Shown in pieces: positions 16,925 to 25,677 of a stretch of 62,448 nt of DNA. The stretch's first letter is position 1. Every line of letters begins with the position of its first letter. This DNA is from Planktotalea frisia (GTDB lineage: Bacteria > Pseudomonadota > Alphaproteobacteria > Rhodobacterales > Rhodobacteraceae): the NCBI RefSeq assembly GCF_001890925.1, contig NZ_MLCB01000227.1:1-62448 (forward strand), in the 5' to 3' direction. The position numbers were made by a program, and so were the translations under genes. The notes below the pieces were generated by a model. That model saw only the letters and a list, made by a program, of their open reading frames with translations, was not told where the DNA came from and made no database searches.

Positions 16925-18867
16925 GCGCGATCGTTTCCGCGATCACCAACTTGCGCGCTGAGTTCGCGCAAGCGTTTTTGCTGAGTCCGAATGCGGCCGC
17001 GATCTTTGTTGGGGTAAGCCGTGAGCGGTGGATCTTCACCGTAGAGCGCTTGCAACGTCATATCGCGCGCAATCGGTGCCGCGGCGGCAGAGCCACCACC
17101 GCCATGCTCAACGACAACGGACACAGCAATTTCGGGGTTTTCGTAGGGCGCGAAATTCACAAAAAGCGCATGATCACGACGGTTCCATTCAACTTCGCTG
17201 TCTTTCAAGACTCGCCCAAACCGTCGGCGCTCACTCTCAAAGTTGCGCACTTGCGATGTGCCTGTCTTACCCGCCATACGAAATTCGTCGGCGATAATGC
17301 GGCTGCGATAGGCCGTGCCACGGCGACTGTTTGAAACTTCAAACATCGCTTTGCGGATCTTGCGCAGGTTGTTTTCGTTGATGCCAAGTCTTTCGCCACC
17401 AAGACTAGGCTCAGCAATACCATCTATCGTGTTAACCAAACGTGGCGCGAGGCTGCGCCCAGTGGCTAGTCGTGCAGCCATAACAGCCAGTTGCAGCGGG
17501 GACGCCAGAACAAAACCCTGTCCGATGGATGCGTTGACGGTATCGCCAATCACCCATTCTTTGCCACGGTTTTGCAATTTCCAATCTTTGGTCGGGGCCA
17601 AGCCTTGGACCACCGCCGACATCGGAACGTCGTGACGAATGCCTAGGCCGAGCTTTTTGGCCATAGCAGAAATCTTCTCGATCCCAACCTTGAGCGCAAG
17701 GTCGTAATAATAAACGTCACAGCTCTCGCGCAGAGATAACTCAAGGTTCATATGACCGTGGCCAGAGCGTTTCCAGCAGTGGAACTTGCGATCACTGACC
17801 TCCAAATGACCGGGACAATGCACTGTGTCTTCAGCAGTGATGATCCCTTCTTCAAGGGCGGCAAGCGCTGTTACCATCTTGAAAGTAGAGCCAGGCGGAT
17901 ATGCATCCTGAACCGTTTTCGACGCCAAGGGTCTGCGATCATTGTCACGCAAGAAAGAATAGTCAGCTACGGAAATACCGCGCACGAATTTGTTGGGATC
18001 ATAGGTTGGAGAGGACGCAATCGCGAGCAAATCGCCACGCTTGAGGTCCATCACAACCACTGACGCACTTTCCTCGCCCAGGCGTGCTTGCACATAGCTT
18101 TGCAGCTTGGAGTCGATGGTCAACTGCACGTTCGCGCCTGATTGCCCTTCGCGGCGATCAAGTTCGCGCATGACGCGCCCGATGGAGTTTACTTCGACCC
18201 GTTTCGCACCTGCTTTGCCGCGAAGCTTGTCTTCATATTTGGCCTCAACGCCGACTTTGCCGATCTGAAAGCGTGGGATGCGCAAGAGTTGGTCAGGGTC
18301 TTCAATACGCTCTAAATCGCGTTGGCTCACGGGACCAACATAGCCGGCAACATGGGCGAATGGCGCGCCTAACGGATAGCGACGCGATAGGCCGACCTCT
18401 GGCGTCACACCTGGTAGCGCCGGAGCGTTGGCCGCGACGCGCGACAGCTCTTCCCAACTAATCCGATCCGCGATGGTGACAGGTAGGAAAGGGGCAGAGC
18501 GTTTCATTTCGGTTAAAGCGCGGTTCAACTCGTCGTCGTCTAACTCAACGAGCGTCGAGAGCCGCGCGATCACCGTGTTCACATCCCCCGCGTCTTCGCG
18601 CACCATTGTGATGCGATAGCTCGGCTCGTTTTCTGCCAAAATAATGCCGTTGCGGTCAAAAAGTTGACCACGCGCAGGAGGAATGAGGCGGATGTTGATG
18701 CGATTTTCGTCTGCAAGCAGGCGAAACTCATCCGCTTGGTCCACCTGCATGTAGCGCATGCGCGCTCCAAGCAACCCGACAAAACCCACCTGAGCGGCAG
18801 CCACGACCAAGCCGCGCCGCGTAATTTTTGCAGCACTCTCAGTGGTTTCCGTAGCAGAGCGTCTCAT
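16921..18867 (-). CDS. mrdA: Penicillin-binding protein 2 (elongasome transpeptidase)
   Basis: A 648-residue class B PBP that cross-links peptidoglycan during lateral wall growth. It has one N-terminal membrane anchor (about residues 20-40) and a pedestal domain containing PPARGQLFDRNG at 63-74. The transpeptidase domain has SxxK at S327-K330 (PPGSTFKM), SxD at 382-384 (ESCD) and KTG at 534-536 (AGKTGTSQV). It overlaps mreD and rodA by 4 bases each. An intact active site argues for a functional enzyme. Confidence 0.96.
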   Translation of the reverse strand: MRRSATETTESAAKITRRGLVVAAAQVGFVGLLGARMRYMQVDQADEFRLLADENRINIRLIPPARGQLFDRNGIILAENEPSYRITMVREDAGDVNTVIARLSTLVELDDDELNRALTEMKRSAPFLPVTIADRISWEELSRVAANAPALPGVTPEVGLSRRYPLGAPFAHVAGYVGPVSQRDLERIEDPDQLLRIPRFQIGKVGVEAKYEDKLRGKAGAKRVEVNSIGRVMRELDRREGQSGANVQLTIDSKLQSYVQARLGEESASVVVMDLKRGDLLAIASSPTYDPNKFVRGISVADYSFLRDNDRRPLASKTVQDAYPPGSTFKMVTALAALEEGIITAEDTVHCPGHLEVSDRKFHCWKRSGHGHMNLELSLRESCDVYYYDLALKVGIEKISAMAKKLGLGIRHDVPMSAVVQGLAPTKDWKLQNRGKEWVIGDTVNASIGQGFVLASPLQLAVMAARLATGRSLAPRLVNTIDGIAEPSLGGERLGINENNLRKIRKAMFEVSNSRRGTAYRSRIIADEFRMAGKTGTSQVRNFESERRRFGRVLKDSEVEWNRRDHALFVNFAPYENPEIAVSVVVEHGGGGSAAAAPIARDMTLQALYGEDPPLTAYPNKDRGRIRTQQKRLRELSAQVGDRGNDRA

Positions 18868-19403
18868 AAACGTTGTCCCAATGAATCGACTTCACCCGGC
18901 GAGGGTCTGCGCACACTAAACACGAAATGCGACAGCATCACCACGACTGGGTATAAAGCTATGGTCATCATCAGCTCTTGCAAGACCAAGCTGAGTGCGG
19001 GAGCAGGAATAAAGAATATCGCGAGCAATAATCGCTGCGCGAGCACGACGCCGATCATCACGCCTGCAACGCTCATCCATTCCACGAGATATGGCATGTC
19101 GCGATTTGCAACTGCCCGCGCGCGCAGTGTTTCGGCACCGACGACGATAAGACCAGCAGTTAATCCCGGCGGTCGTTGGAACAGCAAATCGGCCAGCAAA
19201 ATGATGCCCCCGACGCAAAGTGCTGGCACATATTCTGGCCGCCGCATCGCCCAAGCGAATGTGAGTGCCATCATTAAATCTGGCGCAACCCATCTGTTTG
19301 GGCTGGTCGCTAAAGGAAGCAAATGCAGAAAGATGATGAAAAACGACAGCCCGAGATAGAGGCTACGCATGACCCAAACGCGGGCGGGACGATGTTCAGC
19401 CAT
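18864..19403 (-). CDS. mreD: Rod-shape determining protein MreD
   Basis: A 179-residue inner-membrane protein with five or six hydrophobic segments. MreD is poorly conserved in sequence; the call rests on size, hydrophobicity and position between mreC and mrdA. The segment LPLATSPNRWVAPDLMMALTFAW resembles the MreD region around PDL. It overlaps mreC by 8 bases and mrdA by 4. It helps organise the elongasome. Confidence 0.88.
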   Translation of the reverse strand: MAEHRPARVWVMRSLYLGLSFFIIFLHLLPLATSPNRWVAPDLMMALTFAWAMRRPEYVPALCVGGIILLADLLFQRPPGLTAGLIVVGAETLRARAVANRDMPYLVEWMSVAGVMIGVVLAQRLLLAIFFIPAPALSLVLQELMMTIALYPVVVMLSHFVFSVRRPSPGEVDSLGQRL

Positions 19404-20319
19404 CGCTTGCCTCGCTGGTTTGCTCGGGCTCGGTGGATGTTTCGGGATTTGAGAGCGCTTCTTCGGGGCGGATCAGTTTGCCCGTATCTTCAATGCGCTC
19501 AGCGCCGTAGTTGCGCAGAACCCGCAAAAATTCGAGCCGCTCATAATCTGCTGACAAACGTACACGTAAGCGTCCGCCCGGATCTTTCGCAACTTGGCCA
19601 ATCACGAGACCTGCGGGAAAAACACCACCATCCCCTGATGATACAACCCGATCACCCGGGCGTACGAGATCAGGGTTTTCGAGGAAATCAATCGGGGGCG
19701 AACGCGTGTTGTCGCCGACAACCAGCGCATTTTGCCCAGACGGTTGAATGACTGCCGGAATGCGGCTGGTCGTATCGGTCAGAAGAATAACGCGCGATGC
19801 ATTCTCACCAACACCCGAGATACGCCCCACGAGACCTAATCCATCCATCGTAGCCCAACCATCAAGCAAGCCATCGCGGCGACCTACGTTCAATAGGACC
19901 GACTGTCGAAAAGGCGACCCACTATCGGCCATCACGACACCTGTGACATGGGTGAGACGCGGATCAAGGCGCACAGAATTGAGATCAAGCAAACGCGCGT
20001 TTTCTTGCTCGAGTTGCAAGGCGGCTTCTTTCCAGCTTTTCATTTGCTGAAGCTCGCGGCGCAGCTCTTGGTTTTGTTGATAAATCCGTTGATAGCTTTG
20101 AAAATCTCGAACGAGATTGATGGTGCCAGTCACAGGAACCATGGCCCAGTCGAAATTCGGGACAACGCGGTCAATCACAGCAAGACGGAAGCGTTCAACG
20201 CGCGGGCTGTCGATGCGCCAGACCAAGAAGATCGCGAAAAGGCACAAAAGCACTAAGCCCAAAAGCAAGCGCTTGAGGGGGGCTGTGAAATCTTCGCTTT
20301 GTGCGCGGTCTTTGGCCAA
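19396..20319 (-). CDS. mreC: Rod-shape determining protein MreC
   Basis: A 307-residue protein with a single N-terminal membrane anchor (about residues 14-30), a coiled coil (about 65-110, with RIYQQNQELRRELQQMKSW) and two periplasmic beta-barrel domains. It links MreB to PBP2 and RodA. The C-terminal tail after about residue 270 is acidic and low complexity. It lies 52 bases downstream of mreB and overlaps mreD by 8 bases. Confidence 0.94.
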   Translation of the reverse strand: MAKDRAQSEDFTAPLKRLLLGLVLLCLFAIFLVWRIDSPRVERFRLAVIDRVVPNFDWAMVPVTGTINLVRDFQSYQRIYQQNQELRRELQQMKSWKEAALQLEQENARLLDLNSVRLDPRLTHVTGVVMADSGSPFRQSVLLNVGRRDGLLDGWATMDGLGLVGRISGVGENASRVILLTDTTSRIPAVIQPSGQNALVVGDNTRSPPIDFLENPDLVRPGDRVVSSGDGGVFPAGLVIGQVAKDPGGRLRVRLSADYERLEFLRVLRNYGAERIEDTGKLIRPEEALSNPETSTEPEQTSEASDG

Positions 20320-20371
20320 GGCAGTCTCCGCTAAGAGAGGCTAGATGCTCTCGGTTGCTACGATGCCGAAA

Positions 20372-21421
<1,050 letters not shown>

Positions 21422-21538
21422 CTATGGTCCTGCTCAGAATGGTTTTGAGCCCGCGACTCTTATGAGCGCAAGCGAAATATCCTTATAGGCTCTTTTACGG
21501 TAGGGAAAAGGGGTTGAATCCAGACAATCGGCGCGAAA

Positions 21539-21559
21539 CCGCCCTTATTTCTAGGGCGG
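21539..21559 (-). terminator. Candidate leuA terminator
   Basis: CCGCCC (21539-21544) and GGGCGG (21554-21559) form a 6-base-pair stem; on the minus strand GGGCGG is followed by TTTCG, a short T-run. It lies 78 bases beyond the leuA stop. Confidence 0.45.
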
Positions 21560-21577
21560 CTTGCGGTGTTAGGGGTG

Positions 21578-21635
21578 CGAATTTTCTAGAAAATTCGGTT
21601 TGGCCTCCGGCGGAAGTTTATTTGGAAAGATGAAG
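21578..21635 (+). repeat. Palindrome plus GAAGTTTAT repeat between leuA and mreB
   Basis: A perfect 20-base palindrome (21578-21597, centre TTTTCTAGAAAA) is followed by GCCTCCGGCGG and then GAAGTTTATT-TGGAAAGATGAAG (21613-21635). The last 23 bases match 55917-55939 at 22 of 23 positions. It ends one base before the leuA stop codon. A repeat of this kind after genes is, from memory, common in Rhodobacteraceae. Confidence 0.75.
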
Positions 21636-21636
21636 T

Positions 21637-23208
21637 TCAAGACACATCTTTGTAACCCACGCCTTTGATGTCGTAGCCGACCTCGGTTTGTTCGCGTCGC
21701 ACAAGCAACCGATTAAGCGCACTGACATATGCTTTCGCTGAAGCAACGACTGTATCCGTATCCGCAGACTGGCCGGTAACAATTTTGCCATCTTCTTCCA
21801 AGCGTACAGAGACCGTTGCTTGCGCATCCGTGCCTTCGGTGACTGCATGCACTTGGTAGAGTTGCAAGCGCGCGTCATGTTCGAAAAGTTCTTTAACCGC
21901 ATTGAATGTTGCATCGACAGGGCCATCGCCCGTCGCAGTGGTCGAGCGATCTTCGCCATCCACACTCAAGGTCAGTGCCGCTTCTTGCGGGCCATCCGTA
22001 CCGCAAACAACACGCAAGGATTTCACGCTCAAGCGATCACTCTCAGGATCGCTCGTCGTGCGCATCAAAGCCACCAAATCGTCGTCAAACACTTCTTTCT
22101 TGCGATCCGCCAGTTCTTTGAAACGGACAAACACGTCTTTCAACTGGTTGTCGCCCAATTCAAAGCCCAAATTCTCCAGCTTGGAGCGCAAAGCGGCGCG
22201 GCCGGAGTGTTTGCCCATAACGATATTCGTCTCGGTCAAACCCACGTCTTCTGGGCGCATGATCTCGAAGGTTTCAGCGTTCTTCAGCATGCCGTCTTGG
22301 TGAATGCCACTTTCGTGCGCAAAAGCGTTTTTGCCTACGATTGCTTTGTTATATTGTACGGCAAAGCCAGACACAGCCGCGACGCGACGCGAGATGTTCA
22401 TCAGCTTTGTCGTATCGATCCCGGTCGAAAAGGGCATGATGTCGCCGCGTACTTTCAGCGCCATCACCACTTCTTCCAAGGCAGTATTGCCTGCGCGCTC
22501 GCCCAAACCGTTGATTGTGCATTCGATCTGGCGTGCGCCGCCCTCAACTGCGGCTAAAGAGTTGGCTGTCGCCATGCCAAGGTCATTGTGGCAATGGGTG
22601 GCAAAGACTATCTCGTCAGCACCGGGAACTTTGTTGATCAACATACGGATCAACTCGGCGCTCTCGACTGGGGCCGTATAGCCGACAGTGTCCGGAATGT
22701 TGATCGTTGTTGCACCCGCTTTGATTGCGATTTCAACGGTGCGACATAGGTAATCTTCTTCTGTACGCGTCGCATCCATGGGTGACCATTGGACGTTATC
22801 ACACAGGTTGCGCGCGTGGCTGACCGTATCATGAATGCGTTCGGCCATTTCATCCATGGTCAAGTTTGGAATGGCGCGGTGCAAAGGTGACGTACCAATG
22901 AACGTGTGAATACGTGGTTGTTTCGCGTGCTTTACAGCCTCCCAGCAGCGATCAATGTCACCGAAATTGGCGCGCGCCAGGCCGCAAATCACAGAATTGC
23001 GCGCGTTTTTTGCAATCTCGCTGACCGCGCGAAAATCACCTTCTGATGCGATTGGGAAACCCGCTTCGATGATATCAACGCCCATATCGTCCAGCAAACC
23101 CGCGATTTCGAGTTTCTCGCTATGGCTCATTGTGGCACCCGGGCTTTGCTCGCCATCGCGCAAGGTGGTGTCAAAGATGACGACTTTATCTTTTTGGGAA
23201 GTACTCAT
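21637..23208 (-). CDS. leuA: 2-isopropylmalate synthase
   Basis: First committed step of leucine synthesis: acetyl-CoA plus 2-ketoisovalerate gives 2-isopropylmalate. The 523-residue protein has the catalytic domain start DTTLRDGEQSPGATM near residues 14-28, the metal motif THCHNDLG near 205 and NGLGERAGN near 240. The C-terminal LeuA dimer domain (about 390-510) is the site of leucine feedback in the family. The start MSTSQKDK at 23208 is chosen; ATGs at 23226 and 23220 are in frame. It is preceded by a leader peptide and exclusive stem-loops that suggest attenuation. Confidence 0.96.
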   Translation of the reverse strand: MSTSQKDKVVIFDTTLRDGEQSPGATMSHSEKLEIAGLLDDMGVDIIEAGFPIASEGDFRAVSEIAKNARNSVICGLARANFGDIDRCWEAVKHAKQPRIHTFIGTSPLHRAIPNLTMDEMAERIHDTVSHARNLCDNVQWSPMDATRTEEDYLCRTVEIAIKAGATTINIPDTVGYTAPVESAELIRMLINKVPGADEIVFATHCHNDLGMATANSLAAVEGGARQIECTINGLGERAGNTALEEVVMALKVRGDIMPFSTGIDTTKLMNISRRVAAVSGFAVQYNKAIVGKNAFAHESGIHQDGMLKNAETFEIMRPEDVGLTETNIVMGKHSGRAALRSKLENLGFELGDNQLKDVFVRFKELADRKKEVFDDDLVALMRTTSDPESDRLSVKSLRVVCGTDGPQEAALTLSVDGEDRSTTATGDGPVDATFNAVKELFEHDARLQLYQVHAVTEGTDAQATVSVRLEEDGKIVTGQSADTDTVVASAKAYVSALNRLLVRREQTEVGYDIKGVGYKDVS

Positions 23209-23270
23209 TGTCTGTCTCATTTTCATACGCCCTGCTTGGGCAAGGACTAAACCGGAATTTCATGTGAAGT

Positions 23271-23318
23271 GGCGCGACCTGAACTCCCCTGAGCGCTCGC
23301 GCCGACCGGCACGCTCAG
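23271..23318 (-). promoter_or_regulatory. leuA leader: mutually exclusive stem-loops
   Basis: Stem A pairs CTGAGCG (23318-23312, which contains the leader stop codon) with CGCTCAG (23295-23289). Stem B pairs GGCGCGA (23303-23297) with TCGCGCC (23277-23271). Each stem is 7 perfect base pairs and each uses part of the other's loop, so they exclude one another (or form a pseudoknot). An upstream hairpin CAGCGC-ACCA-GCGCTG (23368-23353) lies inside the leader reading frame, in the position of a pause hairpin. No T-run follows stem B. Confidence 0.65.
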
Positions 23319-23401
23319 AGGCAGCTAAGAAGGAGGAGGCCAAGCAGAGACCCAGCGCTGGTGCGCTGTGCGTCGATCTGGATATGGCCATTCATCTTCA
23401 T
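23315..23401 (-). CDS. leuL: leuA leader peptide
   Basis: A 28-codon frame (ATG at 23401, TGA at 23315-23317) that ends in LLGLLLLSCL: seven leucines, using CTG, CTT and CTC codons, in the last ten residues. It lies 107 bases upstream of leuA on the same strand. This is the hallmark of a transcription-attenuation leader: scarce charged Leu-tRNA stalls the ribosome in the leucine run and changes the downstream folding. Leader peptides ahead of leuA are known in proteobacteria. There is no clear ribosome site. Confidence 0.8.
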   Translation of the reverse strand: MKMNGHIQIDAQRTSAGSLLGLLLLSCL

Positions 23402-23408
23402 GGGAATC

Positions 23409-23436
23409 GTTATACCGCGAAAATGGTTAAGGAAAA
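23409..23436 (-). promoter_or_regulatory. Candidate leuA leader promoter
   Basis: TATAAC (23414-23409 on the minus strand) is a good -10 box, with a weak TTTTCC -35 box (23436-23431) 16 bases upstream. Transcription would start about at the leader ATG (23401), giving a nearly leaderless message. Confidence 0.35.
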
Positions 23437-23458
23437 CCCCTTTTTGGATTGACCTGAA

Positions 23459-24154
23459 ATGCTGGCGAATTATTTTCCCAACATGAGATGGAAAAACGCA
23501 TTGATTATCGGAGCTTCGGGCGGAATTGGCGCGGCCCTTTGTGCTGCGCTCAAAGCGTCAGATGCTAGGATTACAGAGCTCTCGCGTAGTGGTGATGGGT
23601 TGGACATAACTGATGAAGCATCGGTGGAGCGCACGCTTTGCGCTTTGGATCAAACTTATGATCTGTTGATTGTCGCAACCGGAGCTTTGGAGATTGAGGG
23701 TGCAGAGCCTGAAAAGTCGCTAAAGCAGATCAGTGGGAAGGCGATGATGGACCAGTTTGCTTTGAACGCAGTCGGACCTGCGCTGATCTTGCGTCACGCT
23801 GCGCGGCTGTTGGATCGTAAATCCGCAGCACATATCGGGGTTCTTTCGGCGCGCGTTGGCTCAATTGGAGACAATCGCCTGGGGGGCTGGTATTCCTACC
23901 GAGCGGCAAAAGCAGCGGTGAACCAGATCGTTCACACGAGCGCGATAGAACTTGCGCGCACGCACAAATCACTTGCCTGCGTCGCGATGCACCCCGGAAC
24001 GGTTCAAACACCCTTTACCGAAAAATACGTTGCGCGCCATGCAACTGTGCCGGCGCCCGAGGCGGCTGAAAACCTGCTTGGGGTTCTTGGAAATCTTGAT
24101 TCATCTCACACAGGTCAATTCTTTGACTGGTCCGGCGAAAGGGTGCCTTGGTGA
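23459..24154 (+). CDS. SDR-family oxidoreductase (CsgA/C-factor-like)
   Basis: A 231-residue short-chain dehydrogenase. The cofactor motif GASGGIGAAL is near residues 18-27, the catalytic Ser is in VLSARVGS, and the YxxxK motif is YSYRAAKAAV. It resembles the C-factor-like SDRs; the substrate is unknown. The start is uncertain: ATG 23459 or ATG 23483 (MRWKNALIIG), neither with a convincing ribosome site. Its TGA overlaps the GTG of the photolyase gene (GTGA), so the two are translated together, a pairing that hints at a role linked to light or DNA damage. Confidence 0.85.
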   Translation: MLANYFPNMRWKNALIIGASGGIGAALCAALKASDARITELSRSGDGLDITDEASVERTLCALDQTYDLLIVATGALEIEGAEPEKSLKQISGKAMMDQFALNAVGPALILRHAARLLDRKSAAHIGVLSARVGSIGDNRLGGWYSYRAAKAAVNQIVHTSAIELARTHKSLACVAMHPGTVQTPFTEKYVARHATVPAPEAAENLLGVLGNLDSSHTGQFFDWSGERVPW

Positions 24155-25674
24155 AACTCATTCTCGTACTGGGGGATCAGCTGAGCGCTGATCTTTCTGC
24201 GCTCAGCGCGGCCAACAAAGCTGAAGACATTGTGGTGATGGCCGAGGTCGTGGCAGAGGCGACTTATGTGAAGCACCACCCAAAAAAGATCGCGTTCATC
24301 TTTGCTGCGATGCGCAACTTCGCGCGCGCGTTGCAAGCTGATGGCTGGAATGTGCGTTACACGCAGCTTGACGACACGCAAAACGCGGGCAGTATTGTTG
24401 GCGAATTGTTGCGCCGTATGGAAGAAACAGGCGCGAAAGAGGTTCTTGCGACGTCGCCGGGTGAATGGCGCTTGATCGAAGCATTGGAAGACGCACCTCT
24501 GAAAATCCAAATACTGGAAGACGATCGGTTCATCGCCAGTTTGCAGGAATTTGAAGCTTGGGCAGAGGGACGCAAGGCGCTCAGGATGGAATACTTCTAC
24601 CGCGACATGCGCCGTAAGACGGGCCTGTTGATGGAGGGTGATAAGCCTGTTGGCGAAAAGTGGAATTTTGATCACGACAACCGCAAGGCCGCGCCCAAGG
24701 ACGTCAGCTATTCAGGACCTTTGCCGTTCGAACCTGACGCGATTACCAAAGACGTGCTTGCGCTTGTTGAAGCGAGCTTTCCTAATCATTTTGGCACTCT
24801 TGATGGTTTCAACTTTGCCACAACGCGAGAGGGCGCTCTGAGCGCGTTAGATCATTTCATTACTCATGCTTTGCCAAGGTTTGGTGACTTTCAGGATGCG
24901 ATGCTGAGCGAAAATAAGTTCCTCTATCATGCTGTGATTTCACCTTACCTAAATGCGGGTCTGCTTGGTCCGTTGGAAATATGCCAAGCCGCTGAAGCGG
25001 CGTATAAAGATGGGCATGCGCCGATCAACGCGGTGGAGGGATTTATTCGTCAGATCATTGGTTGGCGCGAATACGTGCGCGGCATCTATTTTCTTGAGGG
25101 GCCGAATTACACGTCGCGCAACGCGCTAGAGCATAAACGCGATTTGCCTGCGCTCTATTGGGGCGGTGAAACAAAGATGCATTGTTTGTCCAAAGCGGTG
25201 GAGCAAACCCGCGAGGAGGCCTATGCGCATCACATTCAACGCCTCATGGTGACCGGCAATTTTGCGCTGCTCGCAGGCGTCGATCCCGAGCAAGTGCATG
25301 AGTGGTATCTGGAAGTCTACGCCGATGCGTTTGAATGGGTCGAAGCGCCCAATACCATCGGGATGAGCCAGTTCGCGGATGGCGGCATCATCGCCTCTAA
25401 GCCCTATGTGTCGAGCGGGGCCTATATCAACCGCATGTCGAATTACTGCAAATCTTGCCAGTACTCTGTGAAGGAAAAAACAGGTGAGAATGCTTGCCCG
25501 TTTAATGTGCTCTATTGGGATTTTCTGATCCGCCACGAAGACCGTTTTTCAAATAACGCGCGCATGGGAAATATGTATCGCATATGGAACCGCATGCACG
25601 AAGATCATCGCGCGACAGTTCTCGCGGATGCTGCAATTTTTCTTGAAAAATTGGATGCAGGCGAAGTTGTTTAA
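24151..25674 (+). CDS. Cryptochrome/photolyase of the iron-sulfur (PhrB/CryPro) type
   Basis: A 507-residue photolyase-like protein of the FeS-BCP group, whose studied members (Agrobacterium PhrB) repair (6-4) photoproducts using FAD and a lumazine antenna. The N-terminal antenna domain starts KLILVLGDQLS. The FAD domain includes NAVEGFIRQIIGWREYVRG and the C-terminal SYxxYxxQ-like part. Cluster cysteines are seen in NYCKSCQYSVKEKTGENACPF, with a further Cys (MHCLSKAV) upstream. The GTG at 24151 overlaps the SDR stop. A TTG just upstream is an alternative. It ends 3 bases before the convergent MORN gene. Confidence 0.93.
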   Translation: MKLILVLGDQLSADLSALSAANKAEDIVVMAEVVAEATYVKHHPKKIAFIFAAMRNFARALQADGWNVRYTQLDDTQNAGSIVGELLRRMEETGAKEVLATSPGEWRLIEALEDAPLKIQILEDDRFIASLQEFEAWAEGRKALRMEYFYRDMRRKTGLLMEGDKPVGEKWNFDHDNRKAAPKDVSYSGPLPFEPDAITKDVLALVEASFPNHFGTLDGFNFATTREGALSALDHFITHALPRFGDFQDAMLSENKFLYHAVISPYLNAGLLGPLEICQAAEAAYKDGHAPINAVEGFIRQIIGWREYVRGIYFLEGPNYTSRNALEHKRDLPALYWGGETKMHCLSKAVEQTREEAYAHHIQRLMVTGNFALLAGVDPEQVHEWYLEVYADAFEWVEAPNTIGMSQFADGGIIASKPYVSSGAYINRMSNYCKSCQYSVKEKTGENACPFNVLYWDFLIRHEDRFSNNARMGNMYRIWNRMHEDHRATVLADAAIFLEKLDAGEVV

Positions 25675-25677
25675 AGA

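Noticed and set aside
21820-22557. 245-codon plus-strand frame opposite leuA
   Set aside because: Antisense shadow of leuA; no known domain and no ribosome site.
23232-23247. CCTTGC/GCAGGG stem before leuA as the attenuator terminator
   Set aside because: Six base pairs with a G-T pair and no T-run; too weak to be the terminator by itself.
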